Shown here: positions 18,221 through 27,935 of the stretch, one piece after another
Layout of the letters: every line of letters starts with the position of its first letter
How positions within the stretch are numbered: position 1 is the first letter of the stretch
NCBI RefSeq assembly: GCF_029975155.1
Contig: NZ_JARKPQ010000160.1
Coordinates: 1-64,000 of the forward strand
Direction: 5' to 3'
Length of the DNA stretch: 64,000 bases
Source: Propionicimonas sp.
GTDB taxonomy: Bacteria; Actinomycetota; Actinomycetes; Propionibacteriales; Propionibacteriaceae
Translations under genes and position numbers: made by a program
The notes under the pieces: model-generated
What the model was told of the DNA's origin: nothing
What the model saw: only the letters and a program-made list of their open reading frames with translations
Database searches by the model: none

Positions 18221-19140
18221 GCCGGATCGCCGAGTGCCTGTTCTGGATCGGGCGGTACCTGGAGCGGGCCGAGGGCACCACGCGGGTGGTCGAGGTGCAC
18301 CTGCAGTTGCTGCTCGACGACCCGGCGGTCGATCAGGACGAGGCCGCCGCGAACCTGCTGGCGGTGATGGGCGCGCCGGTGCACGACGCTGTCGACACCG
18401 GCGAGGTGCTACGGCTGCTCTGCTCCGACCCGGCCTCGCCCTGGTCCGCGGCCGCGTCGCTCGGCGGGGTCAGGGAGGCGGCGCGGCAGGCGCGGGAGAC
18501 CGTGTCCGCCGACATGTGGGAGGCGATCAACACCACCTGGAACTCGGTGCGTGGCGGGCGGCTGCAGCGGATGCGTCCGGCCTCGGCGTTCCGCCACGTC
18601 CGCGAGCGGTGCGCGGTGGTGGCCGGCACCGCAGAGGTCACGATGAGCCACGACGAGGGCTGGCGCTTCCTCACCCTCGGCCGGAGCCTCGAGCGGGTCG
18701 ACATGACCGCGCGCCTCATCTCCGCCGCCCACGTCAACAGCGCCACCCCCAGCGCGTGGCTCAGCGTCCTGCAGTGCTGTGGAGCGCACCACGCGTTCGT
18801 CCGCACCTACGGCGGCCTGACCACCGACCGGGACGCCGCGGAGTTCCTGCTGCTGGACCGGGCGTCCCCGCGCTCCGTCGTGCACAACCTCGAAGCGGCG
18901 GAGTCGGCACTCGCCGACCTGGACGGCGCCGACGGGCGCCGCGCGGGTGTGGACGACGAGGCCCGCCGACTGCTGGGCACCGCCCGGGCGGCCCTGGAGT
19001 ACCGCTCGCCGAGGCGTGTCCTGGAGGACCTGTCCCAGCGGATGGGCGACCTGCAGCGGACCTGCAACCGGGTCAGCGACGCCGTCACCGCCCGGTACTT
19101 CAGCGGTGCCGCGGTCGCGATGTGGAACGGAGGTTCCTGA
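18214..19140 (+). CDS. Alpha-E domain protein (DUF403)
   Basis: The 308-residue helical protein starts MLSRIAECLFWIGRYLERAEGTTRVVEVH, the alpha-E signature with the conserved ERAE motif, and later has the internal repeat LGRSLERVDMTARLI. Its biochemical role is unknown; it nearly always sits beside the permuted ATP-grasp gene, so it is taken as its partner. GTG start, overlapping the upstream stop by seven bases and followed after one base by the transglutaminase gene. Confidence 0.9.
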   Translation: MLSRIAECLFWIGRYLERAEGTTRVVEVHLQLLLDDPAVDQDEAAANLLAVMGAPVHDAVDTGEVLRLLCSDPASPWSAAASLGGVREAARQARETVSADMWEAINTTWNSVRGGRLQRMRPASAFRHVRERCAVVAGTAEVTMSHDEGWRFLTLGRSLERVDMTARLISAAHVNSATPSAWLSVLQCCGAHHAFVRTYGGLTTDRDAAEFLLLDRASPRSVVHNLEAAESALADLDGADGRRAGVDDEARRLLGTARAALEYRSPRRVLEDLSQRMGDLQRTCNRVSDAVTARYFSGAAVAMWNGGS

Positions 19141-19141
19141 C

Positions 19142-19987
19142 ATGGGCCGGCGGCTGCACGTCACCCACCGCACCGGCTACCGGTACGACGGTTCGGCCAG
19201 CACCTCGCACAACGAGGCGAGGATGACCCCGCGCACCACGCGCGAGCAGTACGTCGTCTCCACCCGCCTGGACATCAGCCCGGCGGCCTGGGCGCACTCG
19301 TACGTCGACTACTGGGGCACGGCGGTGACCGCGTTCGAGATCACCGAACCGCACGAGCGACTCGACGTCACCGCCACGAGCGTCGTCGAGGTCGGCGACC
19401 GTACCCCGGACGCGCCCGGCGCGACCTGGGCGGAGCTCGCCGATCCCGTGCTGCGCGATCGCCACGTCGAGTACCTGGCGGCCTCCGGGCACGCCGACCC
19501 GCCGGCGGAGTTGCGCCGGATCGCCACGGACGCGGCGCGCCGGACGGAGCGTCCGGCGGACGCGGTGCACGCCGTCCTGCGCCGGATCCGCGACCGCGTG
19601 GCGTACGAGCCGGGCTCCACCGGCGTGCACACCGTGGCGGCCGCGGTCTGGGAGGCGCGGGCCGGGGTCTGCCAGGACCTGGTCCACCTCGGGCTGGGCG
19701 CCCTGCGTTCGATGGGCGTGCCCGCGCGCTACGTCTCCGGCTACGTGATGCCGCGGGCGACCGGAGCGGTCGGTGAGACGCAGGTGGGCGAGTCCCATGC
19801 CTGGCTGCAGTACTGGGACGGCGCCTGGGTCGCCTTCGACCCCACCAACGACACCACCCCCTCCGACCTGCACATCGAGGTCGGGGTCGGCCGGGACTAC
19901 TTCGACGTCGCTCCGCTGCGGGGGGTGTACTCCGGCTCCAGCGCCTCGGAGCTGTTCGTCGAGGTGGAGCTCACGGTCCTCGCCTGA
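19142..19987 (+). CDS. Transglutaminase-like cysteine protease family protein
   Basis: The 281-residue protein has the bacterial transglutaminase N-terminal beta domain (LHVTHRTGYRYDGSAS) and the papain-like core. The triad is visible as GVCQDLVHL (Cys), SHAWLQYW (His) and VAFDPTND (Asp). Members of this trio are predicted to hydrolyse or transfer amide bonds made by the ATP-grasp partner. Open frame upstream of the ATG runs through the alpha-E gene and is not coding. Its last 17 bases overlap the end of the convergent oxidoreductase gene. Confidence 0.9.
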   Translation: MGRRLHVTHRTGYRYDGSASTSHNEARMTPRTTREQYVVSTRLDISPAAWAHSYVDYWGTAVTAFEITEPHERLDVTATSVVEVGDRTPDAPGATWAELADPVLRDRHVEYLAASGHADPPAELRRIATDAARRTERPADAVHAVLRRIRDRVAYEPGSTGVHTVAAAVWEARAGVCQDLVHLGLGALRSMGVPARYVSGYVMPRATGAVGETQVGESHAWLQYWDGAWVAFDPTNDTTPSDLHIEVGVGRDYFDVAPLRGVYSGSSASELFVEVELTVLA

Positions 19988-21083
19988 CCGGCGGCGGCCG
20001 GTACTCCTTGTTGGTGGGCCGCATGTCCTCCCCGGTCAGGTCCTCGTGCACGCGGTAGGCGGCCAGGGCGCCGGTGAGCAGTTGCGCCCACGGGTCCGCG
20101 CCGCCGGGCGACCAGGCAGAGGCGACCAGCACCCCCGGACGGGCCGGCTGCAGCGGCGGCAGGTCGAGCAGCGTGCGCCAGGACGTCCAGCGCGGCCCGC
20201 CGGCGGGGGAGGCCGTCAGGTGCCGCGCGATCCTGATGTCGGCCCGCTCGCCGGTGAGGTCGGCATGGGTGTGCGGGTCGACGGTGCTGACCACGGCCTC
20301 GGCCACGTGCGTGCCGGCCGTGGTCTCGAGGCGGTGGCCGCCGTGGTCGGGCCGGATCGAGTGCACTGCCACGCCGGTGTGGACGGGCACGCCGCGCGCG
20401 GCCAGCCGGTCGACCAGCAGGTCCACCAGCAGGGACGCGGGCCGCGCCGATCCGGTCGCGTCGACCACCCGCCAGCGGCCGAAGCTGCGCTCGACGGCGA
20501 GCCGGGCCGCGTGCCAGCCGGGCAGCCTGCCCGGATCCTGGCCGAGCCGGGCGGCGACGTCGAGCACGACGTCGGCGAGCGCCGGCACGCGATCGGCGAG
20601 CGCGGCCAGGCTCTCCCGCGGCCGCAGGGCCGCCCGGTCGGACGCGGTGAGGCGCCCGGAGAACTCGGCCTCGAGGCCGAGCCGGCGGAGCACCTGCCAG
20701 GCGTCGTCGAGGGCGTCCAGCAGGTCGCGCCAGGCCATGGCGGCCGACTCCCCGAACGTGCTCCCGATCACCCGCCACTGCTCGCCGCGATCGCTCGGCA
20801 GGCCGAACTCGGCCCCGTCCGACAGCCGGTAGGCGCGCGGGGGTGCGGGCACGAGTTCGAGGCCGCGGGCGCTGAGCTCCGCGTCCAGGATCCGTCCGGA
20901 CTTGCGGAACAGGTCCCGCCACGCCGCGGGCAGGGCGACCACCGTGCCGTCCGGCTCGCTCGCGAGATCGATCCCCGCGCCGGGCGCCTCGGCGGCCTCG
21001 AACACCACCACCTGGTGGCCGGCCCGGGCGAGCCGCGCGGCGGCGGCCATTCCGGCCAGGCCGGAGCCGACGACTGCGATCAA
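19971..21083 (-). CDS. FAD-dependent oxidoreductase, amine oxidase/phytoene desaturase-like
   Basis: The product has 370 residues and a classical dinucleotide-binding start LIAVVGSGLAGMAAAARLARAGHQVVVFEA, with the GxGxxG and a terminal Glu for the ribose. A second motif, HVAEAVVSTVDPHTH, resembles the FAD-contacting region of NAD(P)/FAD-dependent desaturases and amine oxidases. The substrate is unknown. The best start is TTG 21083, whose TTGA overlaps the upstream DUF4126 stop; a longer frame upstream belongs to other genes. It converges with the transglutaminase gene and overlaps it by 17 bases. Confidence 0.8.
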   Translation of the reverse strand: MIAVVGSGLAGMAAAARLARAGHQVVVFEAAEAPGAGIDLASEPDGTVVALPAAWRDLFRKSGRILDAELSARGLELVPAPPRAYRLSDGAEFGLPSDRGEQWRVIGSTFGESAAMAWRDLLDALDDAWQVLRRLGLEAEFSGRLTASDRAALRPRESLAALADRVPALADVVLDVAARLGQDPGRLPGWHAARLAVERSFGRWRVVDATGSARPASLLVDLLVDRLAARGVPVHTGVAVHSIRPDHGGHRLETTAGTHVAEAVVSTVDPHTHADLTGERADIRIARHLTASPAGGPRWTSWRTLLDLPPLQPARPGVLVASAWSPGGADPWAQLLTGALAAYRVHEDLTGEDMRPTNKEYRPPPVRRGP

Positions 21084-21661
21084 CGCGTGGCCAGCCAGCC
21101 GCGGAAGGCGACGAACCCCTTGCGGATCTGCGCCAGCAGGAGCAGGGCGAGCGCGATCGTCGCGGCCAGCAGGACGGCCGCGATCACGGCTGCCTGCACG
21201 GGGTAGGCGATCGCCAGGGTGAGCACCGTGACCAGGGCCGCGTCGCCGGCGAGCGACGCGCCGATGTTGCTGAGCGGCTCCGGAGAGGTGTTCACCGCCA
21301 GCCGGACGCCGGTCCTGGCCGCGTGGCTGACCAGCGCCGTGACCCCGCCGAGCGCACCCATGGTCATCGGCAGCAGGTCGCCGTTGGCGCCGGCGAGCAT
21401 CGCGCCGATCAGCGCGCCGGCAACGGGACGGATGAACGTGGACACCGCGTCCCAGGCGGAGTCGAGGTAGGGGATCTTGTCGGCGAAGAACTCGACGAGG
21501 GCCAGGACGCCCATCACCACGAGCACGTCCGTGCGCTGGAAGCCCGCGGGGATGCCGTCGACGCCACCGAGCCGCCCGATCATGCCCAGCAGGAAGACCG
21601 TGGCGTAGGCGTTCAGTCCACTCGCCCAGCCACTGGCGAAGGTCATGGCCACGACGTCCAT
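21080..21661 (-). CDS. DUF4126 family membrane protein
   Basis: The 193-residue protein has four to five hydrophobic segments and the DUF4126 features MTFASGWASGLNAYATVFLLGMIGR at the N-terminus and DKIPYLDSAWDAVSTFIRP. Function unknown. ATG 21661 is chosen because it gives the family start MDVVAMTFASG and is preceded by a leaderless -10. It forms an operon with the downstream oxidoreductase through a four-base overlap, and is divergent from dinB. Confidence 0.85.
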   Translation of the reverse strand: MDVVAMTFASGWASGLNAYATVFLLGMIGRLGGVDGIPAGFQRTDVLVVMGVLALVEFFADKIPYLDSAWDAVSTFIRPVAGALIGAMLAGANGDLLPMTMGALGGVTALVSHAARTGVRLAVNTSPEPLSNIGASLAGDAALVTVLTLAIAYPVQAAVIAAVLLAATIALALLLLAQIRKGFVAFRGWLATR

Positions 21662-21667
21662 GCAGAG

Positions 21668-21673
21668 ATCGTA
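21668..21673 (-). promoter_or_regulatory. -10 element of a leaderless promoter (DUF4126 operon)
   Basis: On the minus strand TACGAT is followed by CTCTGC and ATG 21661. The divergent dinB promoter begins about 12 bases further, so the two promoters share a short control region. Confidence 0.6.
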
Positions 21674-21684
21674 GCCGGGCGGGG

Positions 21685-21715
21685 TTGACGCACTGTCGGA
21701 GGCGTGCCCTATGAT
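21685..21715 (+). promoter_or_regulatory. dinB promoter
   Basis: TTGACG at 21685-21690 and TATGAT at 21710-21715 are near-consensus -35 and -10 hexamers with a 19-base spacer. The expected start of transcription is around 21722, inside the SOS box. Confidence 0.65.
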
Positions 21716-21724
21716 GGTGGTCAA

Positions 21725-21740
21725 TCGAATAGATGTTCGA
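21725..21740. promoter_or_regulatory. LexA-type SOS box of dinB
   Basis: TCGAAT-AGAT-GTTCGA matches the actinobacterial LexA operator TCGAAC-N4-GTTCGA at 11 of 12 defined positions. It begins ten bases after the -10 hexamer, an ideal place for repression, and lies 100 bases before the dinB start. Confidence 0.8.
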
Positions 21741-21839
21741 TAACGCGAGAAGGGGAAGCTCGCACGTCGGACGCCCGCGCGGCCGCCGGGAGCGGACTCG
21801 ACCCCCGCTCCCGGTCCGCGTGGGAGGGAAGGGCTGGCG

Positions 21840-23021
21840 ATGGGCGACGCGACCGACCGGGTGGTGATGTGCGTCGACATGGACGCCTTCTACGCCTCGG
21901 TGGAGCTGCGCCGGCACCCGGAGTGGCGGGACGTGCCGATGTGGGTCGGCGGCGCCACCCGCGGCGTGGTGCTCTCCGCCAACTACCCGGCCAGGGCGTT
22001 CGGCGTCCGCGGCGGCATGTCCTCTACGCAGGCCCGGCGGCTGTGCCCGCACGCCGTCTGCGCGCCGCCCGACTTCGACGCCTACACCGACGTCAGCGCG
22101 GGCATCGTCGCGATCCTGGAGACGTTCGCGGCCCGCGTGGAGAGCGCCTCGATCGACGAGGCGTACCTCGACCTCACGGGCACGGAGCGCACCGCCGGCT
22201 CCGCCGCGAGGCTGGGGGAGCGGCTGCGGGCGGTGGTCCACGACGAGCAGGGCATCGCCTGCTCGGTCGGCATCGGCCCGAACAAGCTGATCGCCAAGAT
22301 GGCCTCGAACTCGGCCAAGCCGGACGGACTGCTCGAGGTGCTGCCGGAGGCCGTGACCGGCTTTCTCACCCCGCAGCCCGTCGAGCATCTCGTCGGCGTG
22401 GGTGGCAGTACCGGAGCGCGGCTGCGCGCGCTCGGCCTGGTCACGATCGCCGACCTCGCCGCCGTCCCGCGCGGCGTCCTGCAGCGCGAGTTCGGCCTGC
22501 GTGCGGGCGCCCTGCTCGCCGACCTCGCCCGCGGCACCGACCACAGCCGGGTGGTGGCTCGCCCGGGGGAACGCGGCGTCGGCTGCCAGGAGACCTTCGG
22601 CCACGACCTCGCCGAGGACGCGGCCGTGCACACCGAACTGCTGCGGGTGGTGGTGAAGGTGAGCTCGCGGATGCGGGCCGCCGGCGTGCTGGGCCGGACG
22701 CTCACTCTCACCCTCCGGTTCGCCGACTTCGCCACCACCTCCAGGGCGTCCACCCTTGCCTTCCCGACCGACCTCACCGACGAGCTCTATCCGGTGGCGT
22801 TGCGGCTGTACGCACTGTTGCGGACGGGGCGGCGGAGGGTGCGCAGGGTGGGTGTCCGGGTCACCGGCCTGGTCGACCGGGACGCGGTGGCGCTGCAGCC
22901 GACACTGGATGCTCCGGACCACGGCTGGCGGGATGCCGAACGCGCTGCTGACAACGTCATCCGGCGGTTCGGTCCGCGGGCGGCGCAACGAGCGGTGCTG
23001 ACCGCGAGGAACCGCCCCTGA
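21840..23021 (+). CDS. dinB: DNA polymerase IV (Y family)
   Basis: This 393-residue translesion polymerase has the catalytic acidic residues D13 (CVDMD) and D106-E107 (SIDEAYLD), the steric-gate DAFYAS segment, the GIGPNKLIAKMAS finger motif, a helix-hairpin-helix (LVGVGGSTGARLRALGLVTIADLA) and a little-finger domain. No C-terminal beta-clamp motif of the QLxLF type is obvious. The start follows GGGAAGGG. The LexA box upstream predicts DNA-damage induction, which is not universal for actinobacterial dinB genes. Confidence 0.94.
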   Translation: MGDATDRVVMCVDMDAFYASVELRRHPEWRDVPMWVGGATRGVVLSANYPARAFGVRGGMSSTQARRLCPHAVCAPPDFDAYTDVSAGIVAILETFAARVESASIDEAYLDLTGTERTAGSAARLGERLRAVVHDEQGIACSVGIGPNKLIAKMASNSAKPDGLLEVLPEAVTGFLTPQPVEHLVGVGGSTGARLRALGLVTIADLAAVPRGVLQREFGLRAGALLADLARGTDHSRVVARPGERGVGCQETFGHDLAEDAAVHTELLRVVVKVSSRMRAAGVLGRTLTLTLRFADFATTSRASTLAFPTDLTDELYPVALRLYALLRTGRRRVRRVGVRVTGLVDRDAVALQPTLDAPDHGWRDAERAADNVIRRFGPRAAQRAVLTARNRP

Positions 23022-23117
23022 CCGGCGGTTCCCCAGCGCTCCGGTTCCGAAATGCCCTGCTCACGCCTAGACTTGGTGTTGTCCGCGACGGACGACTGCA
23101 GAACCAGGGAGGCGGCC

Positions 23118-23486
23118 ATGGCGCTCTCGGAAGAGGAGCAGCGGCTCCTCGACCAGATGGAAGCCGCACTGGCGGCTGAGGATCCCCGGCTGGCCAACAC
23201 CCTGCGCGGCACCACCAATCGCTCTCAACGCCGGCGCGCGCTGCTCGCCGGCTTCGGTTTCCTCGTCGGCATCGCCTGCCTGATCCTCGGTATGCAGGTG
23301 CACCCGGTCCTCAGCGTGGTCGGGTTCGTCGTCATGCTCGGCTCCGCCGTGCTCGGCATCACCGCCTGGCAGCAGGCCGCGATGGCGGCGGACGCCTCCG
23401 GCAACGGTGGCCGGTCCGGTGGCCACTCCGAGTTCATGGGACGCATGGAGGACCGCTGGCGTCACGGTCAGGACGACGGCAACTGA
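23118..23486 (+). CDS. DUF3040 family membrane protein
   Basis: The 122-residue protein starts MALSEEEQRLLDQMEAALAAEDP, the DUF3040 signature, followed by two closely spaced membrane helices and a Gly-rich C-terminal tail. Function unknown; DUF3040 proteins are frequent near division genes in actinobacteria. The ATG is preceded by GGGAGG, and TAGACT at 23068-23073 is a likely -10 with a leader of about 40 bases. Its last 19 bases overlap the convergent transglutaminase gene. Confidence 0.88.
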   Translation: MALSEEEQRLLDQMEAALAAEDPRLANTLRGTTNRSQRRRALLAGFGFLVGIACLILGMQVHPVLSVVGFVVMLGSAVLGITAWQQAAMAADASGNGGRSGGHSEFMGRMEDRWRHGQDDGN

Positions 23487-25606
23487 GTTCGGGAAGCGCT
23501 CTCCGGCCACAGTGATCGTGGCCACCAGTACCGGGCGCTCGAGCGGCTCCACCGCTCGTTCATGGCGTCGGTGATCGTCCGTACGGTCCCGGCGAGGTCC
23601 GCAGGCGCAACCGGTTCGCGGTCGTAACGCGTCCGCTCGACGGTCACGGCAAGGGACGCCAGCGCGGCGGACGCGTCCCGCGGCAGCTGTGGCCCCAGTT
23701 CCGCTGCCACCTGACGGCTCGTCCCCGCGGGCCAGTCGCGGCCGTGGTCCCTGGTCACGGCGCGGACCTCGGCCCAGGCGCGCTCGGTCGCCCGCCGCTC
23801 GTCCGGCGAGCCGGCGAGTCGGAACCACCGCAGCGCTGCCCTGGTCAGGCGCGGCCCGAGGAGGACGAGGGCGAAGACCCCGGCACCCGCCGCGACCCAC
23901 GGCACGGAGTCCAGCGGCCCGCCGCCCTGGCCCGCCGCGGGCGACGGTGCGGCGGTCGGCGTGGTCGCCGACGGCTGCGCGGTGGGCTCCAGGCTCGGCG
24001 CGGAGGCGCTCGGGGTGGCGCTGGCCGACGGCCTCGGTCCGCCGGCGGCGCCGGACGGGGTGGCATCGACGGGCACCCAGCCGACGCCGTCGCCGAAGTA
24101 CAGCTCCGTCCAGGCGTGCATGTTGCGGGCGGTGACCTCCCACTCCTCGTCCAGCCTGCGGCCCGGCAGGAAGCCGACCACGACCCGGGCCGGAATGCCC
24201 ACCGCTCTCGCCATGACGGCCAGCGAACCGGCGAACTGCTCGCAGTAGCCGGTGCGGCTGCCGAGCAGGAAGTCGTCCAGCGTGCCCAAGGTGGTGCCGG
24301 CGGTCGCCACCGTGCTGTAGGTGAAGGCGTCCGAGCGGAGGAACTGGGTGAGGGCGAGGGCCTTGCCGCCGGCGGTCGTCTCGCCCCGGGTGATCTCCTC
24401 GGCGAGCGCGCGCACCTCGGGGGAGAGGCCGTCCGGCAGTTGCAGGGTGAGGCCGTTGTCCCGCGGGTCGCCCGCGCTGGCCAGCTTCGGCAGCAGCGTC
24501 TCCACGGCCGGCAGCCGGACGCTGGTGGCCTCGTAGCTGAGCCCCCTGGTCGCGGTCGCCCGCCCGGTGCCCACCGCCACCACCGCGAGCGTCTTCGGGT
24601 CGTAGCGCCAGTTGTCCCCGCCGACCTCCGCCGTGACCGGGAACCACGGCATCGGCAGGTACTCCGCACCGAAGTTGCCGACCTCGATGGTCGTCCGCAC
24701 GGTCTCCGGGCCGGCCACGTCCGGCGGGTCCGCGTCGAACTGCAGTGGCACGAGGTCGGTCCCGGTCAGGTGGAAGCCCTTCTCGTCGAACACCGGCAGC
24801 GCGATCAGCCGCAGGTACTCGCCCCCGCCGTCCGAGCTGCGGTAGGTGATCAGCACCTGGTTGCTGTTGGAGTTCACGTTGCGGATCAGATCGAGGCTGG
24901 GGTCGCCGAGCTGGACGGAGCCGCTGCCGCCGGTGTCCGGACCGGAGCCCGACCGCTCGGGGATCGGCAGGGAGAACAGGATCGTCGTGACGAGGGCGAC
25001 GGTCGTGGCGACGGCCGCCGTGACCGCGACCGCCCGCTGCCAGCTCTGCGCGGTGGTGTCGTCCGTGCCGCGCGGCGTCGGCAGCGCCGAACCGGTGGCG
25101 GTGGCGAGGACCAGCGCGTAGCCGACGGCGACGAAGCCGAACAGGAAGGGGCTCGTCTCGGTGTAGATCGCGATCGTCGGGACCAGGTAGGGCAGGACGA
25201 GCACGGGGAACGTCCAGGCGGGGGAGGCCAGCCCGATGGCGAGTGTCTCGGTCAGCAGGTACACCACCCAGACCAGCAGGGCGGTCAGGACCGCGAACCC
25301 CGCCTGGTACGGCATCGGGGCGAACGCGGCCTGCACGTAGGAGTACGTGTCGTCGTAGAGCCTCCAGGGGTCACCGGTGGCGGGCACCAGCCAGGGCAGC
25401 AGCAGCACCGGCGCCAGTTGCAGCACCCGGACCAGCACCTCGCCGACCCGTGCCCGGCGCAGCAGCGCGCCGATCAGGGCGCTCGACACCAGCAGCACCA
25501 GCGCCAGCAGCAGGTACGTGCGGTCCTCGGTCAGCGGGAACAGCGGGACGCCCGCGCACAACGCGGCGATCACCGAGGCGAGGCTGAGCCGATCCGCGCC
25601 GGTCAT
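23468..25606 (-). CDS. TgpA-like membrane transglutaminase
   Basis: The 712-residue protein has about seven N-terminal membrane helices (DUF3488 region), an extracytoplasmic transglutaminase core and a C-terminal helix with a cytosolic tail. The core triad is visible as TGYCEQFAGSLAVMARAVG (Cys), MHAWTELYF (His) and WVPVDATPSG (Asp), followed by a Ser/Pro/Ala-rich linker of about 50 residues. Pseudomonas TgpA is essential; the substrate in actinobacteria is unknown. It is the last gene of a moxR-DUF58-tgpA operon, with the start overlapping the DUF58 stop (ATGA). It converges with DUF3040, overlapping it by 19 bases. Confidence 0.92.
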   Translation of the reverse strand: MTGADRLSLASVIAALCAGVPLFPLTEDRTYLLLALVLLVSSALIGALLRRARVGEVLVRVLQLAPVLLLPWLVPATGDPWRLYDDTYSYVQAAFAPMPYQAGFAVLTALLVWVVYLLTETLAIGLASPAWTFPVLVLPYLVPTIAIYTETSPFLFGFVAVGYALVLATATGSALPTPRGTDDTTAQSWQRAVAVTAAVATTVALVTTILFSLPIPERSGSGPDTGGSGSVQLGDPSLDLIRNVNSNSNQVLITYRSSDGGGEYLRLIALPVFDEKGFHLTGTDLVPLQFDADPPDVAGPETVRTTIEVGNFGAEYLPMPWFPVTAEVGGDNWRYDPKTLAVVAVGTGRATATRGLSYEATSVRLPAVETLLPKLASAGDPRDNGLTLQLPDGLSPEVRALAEEITRGETTAGGKALALTQFLRSDAFTYSTVATAGTTLGTLDDFLLGSRTGYCEQFAGSLAVMARAVGIPARVVVGFLPGRRLDEEWEVTARNMHAWTELYFGDGVGWVPVDATPSGAAGGPRPSASATPSASAPSLEPTAQPSATTPTAAPSPAAGQGGGPLDSVPWVAAGAGVFALVLLGPRLTRAALRWFRLAGSPDERRATERAWAEVRAVTRDHGRDWPAGTSRQVAAELGPQLPRDASAALASLAVTVERTRYDREPVAPADLAGTVRTITDAMNERWSRSSARYWWPRSLWPESASRTQLPSS

Positions 25607-26805
25607 CGGGACTCCTCGATGCCGAGTTCGCGCCAGGCCGCGGCCACCGGCGTGCCGGGGCCCGCCACCACGCAGCGCCACCCGGCCTCGCGGACGGTGG
25701 CGGCCTGGGCGGCGTCGAGTTGGGCGGAGCTGGCCAGCAGAATGGCCCAGCAGGCCCGGCCGTGCCGACTCGCCTCGGCGAGCGCGGTGGCGTCCGCGGC
25801 GTCCACCCGGCTGAGGATGGCGACCTGCAGCTGCCCCTCCGCGCCCCGGTTGCAGACGGCGAGCGCGTCCCGCAGGGTCTGGGCACGGTCGGTCGCGAGG
25901 TCGGCGAGGTGCTCCAGCACCATCGCCTCCCGGCCTGGCCCGACCCGGTGCGGGGAGAGCACGCCGCCGTCGGCGGCGACCAGCGTGAGGTCGAAGTTGT
26001 CCGAGAGGAGGTGCAGGCAGATGGACGCCGCGGCGGAGACCGCCCACTCCATCCGCTCGTCGTGCACCCGGGTCGAGTACCCGCGCGCACGGTTGTCGAT
26101 GAGCACGGTCGCGCTGGGATCCCAGGCGCGCTCCTCCCTGCGCACCATGAGTTGTCCCGTCCGCGCCGTCGAGCGCCAGTGGATGCGGCGCACGTCGTCG
26201 CCCTGGTGGTACTCGCGGATGAGCACGTCGTCCGCGCTGCCGAGGCCGGTGCGCAGCAGCGTGGTGTCGGTGGCCAGTCCGACGCCGGACGCGGACCGCA
26301 GGTTGGCGAGCGGCTCCACCCGCGGCGTCACCAGCAGCTCCGACTCGCCCGGGATCGTGCGGGCCGACCGGGCGAGACCGAGGCCGTCGGCGATGCTGCG
26401 CTCCAGCGGTCCGATGCGGTACCGCCCGCGCCAGGCCGGGCGCACCTCGTAGCCGACGACCTGGCGCCACGTGCCCAGGCCCGCGGTGTAGCCGTACCAC
26501 CGGGACTCGCCGAGCGCCGACGGCAGCCGGTCGCGCACCCTGGCGACCCCGCCGAGACTGATGCCGCCGGGATCGAGCAGGAGGTCGACGCGAGCGGTCT
26601 CGCCGGCGGTCACCCGGCCCGGGCGGACGCGCCGCTCCACCCGCAGCTCACCCGATCCGGGCAGCAGCACCAGCCAGCTGGCCAGCGGCAGCAGGACCAG
26701 GAAGAGACCGGGCCACCACAGGTCGCGCTGGCCGATGCCGAGCGCGATCACGCACCATGCGATCCCGCCGCCCAGGACGGTCCAGCCACGGGCGGTCAGG
26801 TTCAT
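25603..26805 (-). CDS. DUF58 domain protein
   Basis: The 400-residue protein begins with two membrane helices (VLGGGIAWCVIALGIG and PGLFLVLLPLASWLVLLPG), followed by a beta-rich region and the DUF58 signature REYHQGDDVRRIHWRSTARTGQLMVRREE with a von-Willebrand-like continuation (ATVLIDNRARGY). DUF58 proteins accompany MoxR ATPases and are thought to help assemble or activate a membrane complex. It is separated from moxR by one base and overlaps the tgpA-like gene. Confidence 0.92.
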   Translation of the reverse strand: MNLTARGWTVLGGGIAWCVIALGIGQRDLWWPGLFLVLLPLASWLVLLPGSGELRVERRVRPGRVTAGETARVDLLLDPGGISLGGVARVRDRLPSALGESRWYGYTAGLGTWRQVVGYEVRPAWRGRYRIGPLERSIADGLGLARSARTIPGESELLVTPRVEPLANLRSASGVGLATDTTLLRTGLGSADDVLIREYHQGDDVRRIHWRSTARTGQLMVRREERAWDPSATVLIDNRARGYSTRVHDERMEWAVSAAASICLHLLSDNFDLTLVAADGGVLSPHRVGPGREAMVLEHLADLATDRAQTLRDALAVCNRGAEGQLQVAILSRVDAADATALAEASRHGRACWAILLASSAQLDAAQAATVREAGWRCVVAGPGTPVAAAWRELGIEESR

Positions 26806-26806
26806 C

Positions 26807-27775
<969 letters not shown>

Positions 27776-27870
27776 TCTGGCTCCCCTCCTCGTCGCTCAA
27801 CGATATGTGCACTCCGGAAGGTCGCGACAACAACCAGCAATTGCCGAGGGCACGAAATGGAGCATAGGGG

Positions 27871-27912
27871 GTGGCGAGTGGAGGAAAGTGGAGTATTGTG
27901 GCGCTAAGTGGA
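27871..27912 (+). promoter_or_regulatory. MraZ operator: phased TGGAG/TGGCG repeats
   Basis: GTGG occurs at 27878, 27888, 27898 and 27908, exactly ten bases apart, followed by AG or CG, with a further GTGGCG at 27871. MraZ is known to bind direct TGGGN-type repeats separated by five bases in front of its own gene; the array fits that geometry. TATTGT at 27894-27899 may be the -10, in which case bound MraZ would cover the promoter. Confidence 0.75.
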
Positions 27913-27935
27913 GGAGAGCGAAGGGGGGCGGACCC

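Noticed and set aside
19971..22988. 1005-codon minus-strand frame spanning oxidoreductase, DUF4126 and dinB
   Set aside because: Only the oxidoreductase part is coding; the remainder is antisense to dinB or out of frame with DUF4126.
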